Part shown: positions 56,801 through 64,000 of the stretch, in pieces
How positions within the stretch are numbered: the first letter of the stretch is position 1
Layout of the letters: the number at the start of each line of letters is the position of its first letter
Assembly: GCA_021234155.1 (NCBI GenBank)
Contig: JAJEKV010000052.1
Location: 1,175,933-1,239,932, forward strand
From: Isoetes taiwanensis
Taxonomy: Eukaryota > Streptophyta > Lycopodiopsida > Isoetales > Isoetaceae
Direction: 5' to 3'
Length of the DNA stretch: 64,000 nt
Made by a program: the position numbers and the translations under genes
Notes under the pieces: generated by a model
What the model was told of the DNA's origin: nothing
The model's database searches: none
Seen by the model: the letters and a program-made list of their open reading frames with translations, nothing else

Positions 56801-58717
56801 TGCATGGAACATTAACCATGCCTCCATATCACAGATGCAAATGCAGTGCATTAAAAAGATGGTTGTTACCTCTGTTATAACACTGTATCCAGGAGTTCCT
56901 TGCATAATCAGCATGGCTGCCTTTGTTTGGCTTTGCATATACGTCATTGATCCTATTAGATACAAAATCATTGGCTGCATGTCATAAACTATCAATTTAC
57001 TTTCTAGATTCAGAATAAGGCACCAATCTTAACTGGTTATCAGCGGCTTGGAGAGTGTGCCAAACACAATTTGCTTTAACATCACGTGAACCCAAAAGAA
57101 ATGCTAGATTTATCAAAAGCTTCCCCATCGGATTGAGTTTGCTGCATGTGATCTCTATCTGTATATACATTTTGCACAAACCCAGTTATGCCATAGCTGG
57201 ATCTTCACCATTTACCTCCGTTGTGTTCTTCAGAGCCAACCTGCATGCCTTTTAACATCAGCACTTCCTTGAATATCCAAATGGTTGCTATCTGGACTAT
57301 CTTTGTAATAATACAAACTCACAATCTCCAAATTGGGTGTCTGATTTCCATCTCTTAAATGATGCTGTCAAAAGCAAATTGTGTTGTCAATGAACTCACA
57401 TATAAAAGCATATGTATTGGTTTTTAGAGACGAATATACAGATACGTGAGTTACCTGTAATCTCGCCTCTGTAAAGCAAGGTGGCTCACGAAAATCCTCA
57501 TGCAATATAGCACATTCTACGGCCTTCTCAAATACGATGGGAACAGATATGCACTTTGCCATGAAGAAGCAACAGTTTGGATGTGGCCAGGACAAAAAAA
57601 ATCGTGGTAGAATTTGCTCCAAAAATGTAATCTTCCAAGATCAGCATATTGATCTGTTCCTGTAAAAATGAAAAGCAAACATGTTAGTTAGGGTTTACCA
57701 CAAATCCCAGAGAAGCATGAACCTGCTTTGGATTGGGTGCTGTTGAGATCAGATTGAAGAAGCTGCTGAAGATTTTAGAGGTTAACTGGATCTGAATATC
57801 TGCAAAAAATATCTGCTCTTCCCCATGCCTATTCTAAATAAGTAGCATAGCCTGCATGCCATTTTTCAATGCTTTCCTATATTGCCTTGAACATGAGAAA
57901 ACCTGTGTCAAACAGTAAGGACAAATAAGTAACACACGGCTTCCTTTCTTATCTCTAAAGAGTTTGTGGGTAGCACAACATGTAGAACCAGAACTGTGAA
58001 AATGACATCGGCATCGTTCAATAAACTGAGGAAGGAAAAAACAGACGGATTAATCCGAACGGCTCCATAATGTTGCTCATGCTACTGAAGAAAGAATGTA
58101 CCTGCTTGTGGATAAATCCGAAAACTGGTGATCCCTAAACTGGATTTAAACTCCATTTCAATAATCATGGAAGGCGGAGGAGATTACTGCCTCCTGATCT
58201 TCCCTGTCATCGAAAAAACGCTCTAGGTATGTTCTACGCTTATTTTTCCAGCTCAAGAAAGCTGGAACTTGCTGGAAGAAATGCACACAAAGGAACACGA
58301 CTGCACATAGGTGATAAGATCTCTCCAAAAATGCAGAATCATAGAAGCTTACCTTTCGAACAAAGCAGAAACCCTCTGCTTCAACTTTAGCGAAATACTC
58401 GGTTTAAAGCAATGCTTGTACAATAGTTTAAGAATTTGCTCCTTTCTGTGCTAGTAAATGGCCTGGCTATAATCCTTCTGCCATGAATCAAAACGAAATT
58501 CTACTCCTGCTATTGGCTATGGAAGGCGGAGGATAATCCCCCATGTCCTCTTGTAACAGTGCTCTTTGCTGCGTTACCCACCGCCGAAGAAAGCAACCAC
58601 CGTTACAGCATCTCGAACGCCGGAAAAGGTACGAAAACAAAAATCGGCGTAACATCTGCCGGCAAAAGCGTAAGCGCCGGCGTTAGCACCGCCGGAAAGT
58701 TACATTTTAAGTAAGTA
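47831..58717. repeat. Tandem array of a unit of about 2.29 kb (4.7 copies)
   Basis: Unit starts (ATTCAGAATAAGGCACC) lie at 47831, 50134, 52423, 54712 and 57008, giving lengths of 2303, 2289, 2289 and 2296, plus a final partial unit of about 1.7 kb. Units 2-5 are nearly identical; unit 1 is the most diverged. Each unit holds exon-like pieces on the minus strand with donors (for example TTACAG|GTAACTCACG and ACAGAG|GTAACAACC), an 84-residue frame from a non-ATG start, and a copia-like remnant. The high identity indicates recent amplification inside the CACTA-like element. Confidence 0.92.
56605..56720 (-). pseudogene. Possible Ty1/copia RT-end remnant within the array unit
   Basis: The minus-strand frame reads GRLLATSKMKRGLLHYLKGK, then YTMGIYLKLG, resembling the copia block VGRLLYAT...KRVLRYLKGT...GIYL with the middle deleted. 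The same piece recurs in the other array units. It is too short to be certain. Confidence 0.35.
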
Positions 58718-59801
58718 GATGTAAAATAACAATACAATGCTTGAAAAACAATAGTTATCTTAAATACTATGGTATAAAAAAAAAACCTATTTTCACCTTT
58801 TTGGTGTATTGTTTTTTTTTCTTTTTAGACCTTTTTTTTTTTGGAAAAACAACACCTAAGAACATTGACTTTTAGAAAACCACATGTAGATATTATGTGT
58901 AAAACAAGAAATTATATGTAAAACAATATTCGAAAACAACAGCTATTTTTGGAAAAACACGTTTTTTTTTTTTCGAACGACGACACATCATTTTTCGAGG
59001 AAACCAATGTTTGGAAGATTTCTAATGACAACACATCGAAGCCACTATCGTATAGTATAACACATTGGTTTGCCTCTAACACAAGATATATTTAAAGAAA
59101 CACAAGATATGTTTAAAGACACAATGCCACATCTGTTTTGATGGAAAGCTTCTCCACTATTTTGGTAATAAACTTAAACCATCTATCCCATAGAACAACA
59201 ATGGTTTCATTGGAAAACCACCATGAATTGCAAATTCCTTAAAGCTAAAGCTACTATTGGTTTAAAAATGAAATGTCTTATTTTTTTTATTAAACTAACA
59301 TCAATTGTTTAATCCAATATATGATTAGTTTGTTTCCAGCACAAAATACTATAAAGATACAAAGCACCACTAGTATGATGGATAAATTGTTACACCTTAT
59401 AATGAGGAAACTCGAATCCTTTATTTTATGCGACCATTATGGTTCATGTGACAAGACGTTCATGAGCTTGATTAAGATACCAATATGAGTTGCACAATTC
59501 TTTAAGGCTAAAGCCGTTAGTGATTTATAACATATACTATTAATTGACCCACATGTCACAAAGCACCAAACTAGGAAAGAACCATAGCGAGAAACTATAG
59601 CAACAAACCACAGTAAAAAACTCTAGATATTTACGGCATGGATATATACCACGTTGAAAAACCTTAAATGTAAACCACACTATTTAACTGCCTGTGGTTA
59701 TTCAACACATTAACCCACTTAGTAACATTAGCTTATTTTAGTGGTTTAATATAAAAAGTAACCCATAAAAATGATAACAGTCTTTTTTTGGGAGCCTTGT
59801 G
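58718..59801. repeat. Right subterminal region of the CACTA-like element
   Basis: It contains inverted-sense AAACCACT/TAAACCAC-type motifs (about 59215, 59602 and 59671) and GTGGTTT words (59693 and 59741), mirroring the left end. T-runs near 58800-58860 and 58968 make it low complexity. No gene is seen. Confidence 0.65.
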
Positions 59802-60422
59802 TCTGGCCTAATGATAACTATTGAAAACATGGAATAGTAGTAGGCCTACTTAAAAACTAGTTATTTGGCCTGGACTTCTAGCTGTTATACGTCCTCACAG
59901 TATGCCAAGGCAGCCCATTTATAATACATATGATAACAAGGTCTATTTACAAGTTATCTGGTCTGCAAATGGATATTTGGAAACCTGGGATAACACAAGG
60001 TTTATTTAGATATTAGTTGCCTAGTCAGGATTTACAGCAGATATATATATCATAGCAAGGCACTGTAGTACAGTTATACTAAGGCATGCAATCTATGTGC
60101 TTACATCTAGATCCTCTTTTCTTAACACCCTCACATTCTGCCAGGGCAGCACATCTATAATACATATGATAGTACGGTCCATTTAAAAGTTACCTGGTCT
60201 GCAAATGGACATTTGGAAACCTGGAATACAAGGTTTATTTAGATGGGATAATACTGGAAACATGGGATAGTGTCAGGCCCATTTAAATATTAGTTATACT
60301 GCCTGCACCATTATCTGTTATAAATCATTGCAGAAGGCTAGGCTAAGCAAGGGTTAGATCACAATGATCTTTTATCTAGTCTGACCCCTTTCTTTTAAAC
60401 AAATTGACTTAATCTTTGTTAC

Positions 60423-60731
60423 CTGAACTTCGTCTTCATCAGAGGACAAATCCACGTCTTGTTGTGTTTCAGGAACAAAGTGTTCATTGCTGGGATTCAC
60501 TCTGGTATAACCACCTTGTGGTCTATTAAAACCACTATTTCTTTTAGCCAGCTGCCCTGTACTGCTATCCCCGTATCCTCTCTTAGGTGCATAGCCACGG
60601 CCTCTGTCTTCTACTGCTTTGAGTCTAACTTCCGTATCACACCAAGCAAGTTCCCTTTCTAAGCTTTCACAAAGCCGCTCCTCTTCTTCTGAATAGAAAC
60701 CTTCACCTCCGTTTTCAGAACTGCCTCCCAT
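60423..60731 (-). CDS. First exon of retroelement ORF1 (copy 2)
   Basis: This is a 103-codon exon from an ATG at 60731 to the donor CAG|GTAACAAAG (last base 60423), phase 0. It shares the acidic helix SEEEERLCESLERELAWCD, the RGRGYAPKRG patch and the end SSDEDEVQ with copy 1. Relative to copy 1 it lacks four residues in the RG patch and has seven extra (around FNRPQGGYTR); both changes are multiples of three. Joined at the acceptor before 38942 the frame stays open (phase 0 to phase 0). It is the likely N-terminus of ORF1. The domain is unknown. Confidence 0.6.
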
Positions 60732-60761
60732 TTTTGCAGTTATGCTTATTAGCGGGAGTTT

Positions 60762-60830
60762 TTAGAGGTCATAAAGATCGGTTGGCTGCCAGTTAGCATT
60801 CTGACCTCTGCCATCTCTGGTATCTGCCAT
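60762..60830 (-). CDS. Upstream micro-ORF before exon 1 (copy 2)
   Basis: A 22-codon frame that matches the micro-ORF of copy 1, with Arg-to-Gln and Gly-to-Asp changes. It ends 30 bases before the exon 1 ATG. Its function is not established. Confidence 0.3.
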   Translation of the reverse strand: MADTRDGRGQNANWQPTDLYDL

Positions 60831-61340
60831 TTTTCATCGATTCTCAGAACCCTAAATTCTTTACTTTAATTTTGGCGACTGAACGTCTCACCTTAAACCC
60901 CTTAGGGGTCAAGACTTAGGTCGTATACAACTGTCTAAGGTAAAACATTATGTCCCTTAAATTAAACCATCTTCTCATGAGGGACTTAACCACCCGTTAG
61001 GTTTCAACTTAGCAACCTAGGTCCTAGGTTACCCTACTAGTCCACAAGTTTTTTACAAGCTTAGGCCATGTATTTTTTTAAAAAAAACCTACTATGCATG
61101 TCTAACATTTGTACTTGATAATTTTTTTTAAACCAAGCAGTTGATGAGTGCACCAATTTCAATTTACCAATTTAGGCCCTAGGTTATCATCCTAGCCCCA
61201 GTTTTACTATAAGCCTAGTCCATATTTTTTTTAAAAAAGGCAGCAATACTATGTATGCCTACCATTTATACTTGATACATTTTCTTACCAAGCAGTTTGT
61301 TGAGTGCATAATCATTTACGCATCTCTTTATACATTTATA

Positions 61341-62000
61341 AAAAAAAAAAAGGGCAAAGGCGTGCCTCTGCTGGCATCGCATCCGGAAGCAGCACGAACC
61401 CGGAGCCAAGGCCCAATCCGGGGCCGTAACATTCAAGTCGGCGGGGCCAATCCGCCGTGATGAAGAAGGTCCGAAAAGAACCATAAAGTGACCCAATCCG
61501 GCAAGACTCAAGAAGCTGCAGACCCAATCCGGCCAGACTGAAGAAGGAAAACATTCGAAGCTCTAGGCCCAATCCGGCAAGACTGAAGAAGGAAAACCCA
61601 AACACTGACTCAAGAAAAACGAAAACCCACAGGGCCCTAAGCAAGCCACCGAATCATAATGGACTTCCAGCCATCACGATTTGGAATGCCCCATCACAGG
61701 CAAGCACTCCGGAAGCAAGCACCGTGGAAGCCGAAACCCCCCGCGGCGGGCACGCCAAAACCGGTCTTTGAAACCTTGCCCCTCGCCTCGCCTGCCGAAA
61801 TACCTGCTGAAAACGGAAAGCAGCGTGTCCTCTATCCTCGTACCATGCAAATCGACACCAAAATATTCACATCCCAGAGCCCATTTCGGATTTCTATTTT
61901 GACTGGCCAGCAAGCAGCTCAAATCACTCAAAATATACACTCTTCACTAAGATTTCGCATAAATACGCCCCCGAAATCTAGGCAAAACCATGCATGAGAT
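61341..62000. repeat. GC-rich region with CCCAATCCGGC repeats
   Basis: Similarity to copy 1 ends at an A-run near 61340. After it, CCCAATCCGG recurs at about 61412, 61493, 61523 and 61568, with (A/C)AGACT(G)AAGAAGGAAAAC following in the last copies. Composition changes abruptly to GC-rich, so this is probably an unrelated inserted sequence. The open frames on both strands are by-products. Confidence 0.6.
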
Positions 62001-63681
62001 ACCCTCCCCAAATACCAAACGAAATAATTAGAACATTATCACTAAGTGCAATCTTTTGTATTTTTTAAAGTTGTAACCATTGATAAACCATTGAATTGTC
62101 ATATATAAACAATGGAATACACCAAAATGTGCGAATACATGGTGTTCGATGAAGCCAGAGCCTGAACTTGATAAGCTCCGGCAAACGAAGCACGTGCAGC
62201 TAAATCATATCAGTGGCAGCTACAGCCAAAAGCGACAACAACAGAAGTGGATGCATGCAAATTTCCAAGGATGAACACAAAATGAAACTTGAATGATCGA
62301 TTCTTTTTGCTCTCGCTGCAGACAGCAAGCTTTTAAGCACAAACAAGGGCACGAAGCAGAGATAGCATCTGGCTACACATGCACAGCATCTTTATCAATG
62401 AAGTACTAAAGTCAGAAATGTCACAGGCGCTTCCGATATGCCACCAGGCGCTTCTCCAAGGCGAATGAACTGAAGGCTGAATCGCAGCAAGACCACCAAT
62501 TCAACCAACTCAACAAAATTGCCCCTACTTCTTGATGCCGTGGAGGATTAAGAAGCAAGGACTAGTCACAAATTAACCCGAATTCTTTCATTTTTCACAT
62601 TTCCAGCACCTTCCAATTAGAATTAGAGTGCTTTTAGATGAAGGCAGAAATGATCAGCGATCAACCATGAGCGCTGCAGCAGATTTACTGGCGTCATTGA
62701 ACCATCAGGAAAATAAGGTTGGCCCAAAAAAAGAAGCCCATGTGACACGCACAGACTCTCTTAAAATAAACCTTTCAGAATACATTACGCTGCACAAAGC
62801 CCAGAATATTAAAAAAGCCCCAACCTTTAAAAAAACGATTAGAATCATCTATTGCAAACCTTATAGCTCTAATACCAGCGAAACACACCCAAGCCCCTAT
62901 ACGTGGGGTGAACCATATCTAAGGGTAATATGTATGCCTGAGCCCTGCAAATACCCAAGGAAACACACATAACCTAGAAAGAGAAGAGGGGGGTTAGACC
63001 ATCTTACCTTCAGAGTATGCCAATGCATGCCCTAGCTTATTGGTAGATACTACCTTAAGAAGGGAGTTTGGATACTGAATCTCGGGGTCTCTCTTAAGAC
63101 AAGACTGGTTACTGACTGGATGGCTAGTTAGATGCAATAAGGCTAGTATTTCACTTTCTTCCGCCCTTCTTCCAAGCTCTGTGAGGATAGGATCAACCAT
63201 GAATGCCAGAGATGAGATCTAGAGCTTGGAGACCACAGTGCTCGTCATATTACTATCTCCAATAATCCAAGGCTTGCCAAGGCGTATGCCTCCCGATCCA
63301 ACTGCACACAGAGTCTAGAAATCTTTTCGTATGCGTAGGTTCGGATTGCTTTACGAACCCGTTGGACCTGATTCAGCCTGGAGACGGAGTGGGCAAATAT
63401 GGATTTTAGCCCCGATCCAAACATAACTCTTATGGAGATAATAACTCCAATTCCCGAAGGGGACTTTAACCTTTCATCGCTTCCAGACATCCCCAACTAG
63501 TTAGAGGAGTTCGTCAGTGCTAGCTGCACTAGATTTCGCATGGCGTTTCTACACAGCTTGTGGCAATCCTCCGATTGGTTCAAGAAGATTACAGTTGGGC
63601 TTGGCTTGGGAGTCGAAATAGGTTCAAGGCCTCTAGAACTAGGATCATACTAATACATGTAAGCTAATTCATTGATTAAGC
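62001..63681. other. No gene recognised
   Basis: Minus-strand frames at 63200-62994 and 63496-63245 are Leu/Arg-rich and might be relics (for example RVRKAIRTYAYEKISRLC), but I recognise no family. Nothing else is supportable. Confidence 0.4.
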
Positions 63682-63970
63682 TTCTAACTACAAGATTCTT
63701 TCCATGAGATGCATGAGTAGAGCTTTAAGTAGCACCATACATCTAGATCATCCAACCAAAGAGAGCATACATCTAGAACATCCATCTAGACTTAAGACTT
63801 CATTCAACTGGCCATGAATGGGCTTCTATATAGAGGTCTTGCCTGCTTCTTCTAACCGAAATAGATTCAAGGCCTCTCCTTCAGTCAAGCTTCTAACTAC
63901 GAGATTCTTTCCATGAGATGCATGAGTAGAGCTTTAAGTAGCACCATACATCTAGATCATGCAATCAAAG
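63682..63970. repeat. Direct repeat of about 85 bases
   Basis: The phrase from GCTTCTAACTAC(A/G)AGATTC through GCACCATACATCTAGATCAT occurs at 63682-63765 and again at about 63888-63970, separated by about 120 bases. The right copy runs close to the window edge, so a longer array may continue outside. Confidence 0.75.
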
Positions 63971-64000
63971 AGATAAAATAAGATAAGAGTTTTTAATGTC

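Larger units (their letters stand above)
40596..59801. mobile_element. 19.2-kb CACTA-like DNA transposon inside the intron
   Basis: The terminal inverted repeats are CACAAGGCGCCCAAAAA on the left and CACAAGGCTCCCAAAAA read inward from the right. The target duplication is TCT at 40593-40595 and 59802-59804. Copy 1 holds the uninterrupted site (TTAGACATCTGGCCTAATG, about 26060). CAC-starting termini, a 3-bp duplication and subterminal arrays of TAGTGGTTT fit the CACTA (En/Spm) superfamily, although the fifth base is not the usual one. I find no transposase, so it is probably non-autonomous. Its interior holds gene fragments, two Helitrons and a large tandem array. Confidence 0.88.
35037..61340 (-). 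mobile_element. Intron-bearing Penelope-like retroelement or RT gene, copy 2 (interrupted)
   Basis: On the minus strand the order is a 5' end near 61340, exon 1 (60731-60423), a large intron holding a 19.2-kb CACTA-like insertion, ORF1 exon 2 (38942-37397), a candidate 293-bp intron (37396-37104) and the reverse transcriptase (37103-35037). Without the insertion the unit is about 7.1 kb. No long terminal repeats, poly(A) tail, telomeric repeat array or endonuclease domain is visible. Penelope-like elements are known to retain introns, and an endonuclease-lacking subgroup exists. The alternative is a cellular RT-related gene. Outer boundaries are only inferred: the left end comes from the stop codon, the right end from the loss of similarity to copy 1. 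Confidence 0.6.

Noticed and set aside
47831-58717. CRISPR-like or satellite array
   Set aside because: The units are 2.29 kb, with no short repeat/spacer structure, and the context is a plant transposon.
40596-59801. Harbinger-type assignment on the basis of the 3-bp duplication
   Set aside because: The duplication is TCT and the termini begin CAC with subterminal repeats, which fits CACTA better.
24487-61340. Telomeric repeat tracts at the element's ends, expected for telomere-linked endonuclease-lacking elements
   Set aside because: Only isolated CCCTAAA/TTAGGG words occur; there is no array.

Overview
The window looks like nuclear DNA of a land plant with a large, repeat-rich genome. 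The evidence is a single-exon G-type (bulb-lectin) S-domain receptor kinase, a secreted cysteine-rich peptide gene, decayed fragments of plant genes (vacuolar H+-pyrophosphatase, F-box, cyclophilin, perhaps fasciclin-like and SR-rich), plant-type splice sites, and DNA transposons, Helitrons and MITEs nested in each other. The plant lineage is not resolved. The Penelope-type reverse transcriptase leans me weakly towards a non-flowering plant. There are no operons, CRISPR arrays, rRNA genes or tRNA genes that I can see.

Region 1 (1-23.3 kb) is a tandem segmental duplication. Unit A (1 to about 11420) and unit B (17115 to about 23300) each carry a cysteine-rich peptide gene (minus strand) divergent from a receptor kinase gene (plus strand). 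The kinase is intact in unit B (786 codons) and broken by four lesions in unit A. The two units act as each other's empty site. Unit A gained a 492-bp MITE and a 5.25-kb Helitron that carries a dead H+-pyrophosphatase fragment. Unit B gained a 271-bp MITE. A segment of about 0.53 kb is inverted between the units. Between the units (11.4-17.1 kb) lie a homopurine tract, a palindromic minisatellite and a possible terminal-inverted-repeat element.

Region 2 (24.5-35 kb) holds a 5' fragment of a retroelement-like gene (24487-27598), a Helitron 3' end, a small MITE, and F-box and cyclophilin remnants, with long stretches that show nothing.

Region 3 (35-61.3 kb) is the most interesting. On the minus strand it carries an intron-containing element with a 5' exon (60731-60423), a second ORF1 exon (38942-37397) and a 674-codon reverse transcriptase (37061-35037) with PLE/TERT-like motifs and no visible endonuclease domain. 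Its large first intron is split by a 19,206-bp CACTA-like transposon (40596-59801). That insertion is proven by matching terminal inverted repeats, a TCT target duplication and an empty site in the first copy at 26.07 kb. The CACTA-like element contains two Helitrons, captured exon fragments and a 4.7-copy tandem array of a unit of about 2.29 kb, but no transposase that I can recognise.

Region 4 (61.3-64 kb) has GC-rich short repeats, weak open frames and a direct repeat. All alignments and splice predictions were made by eye; no search was run.
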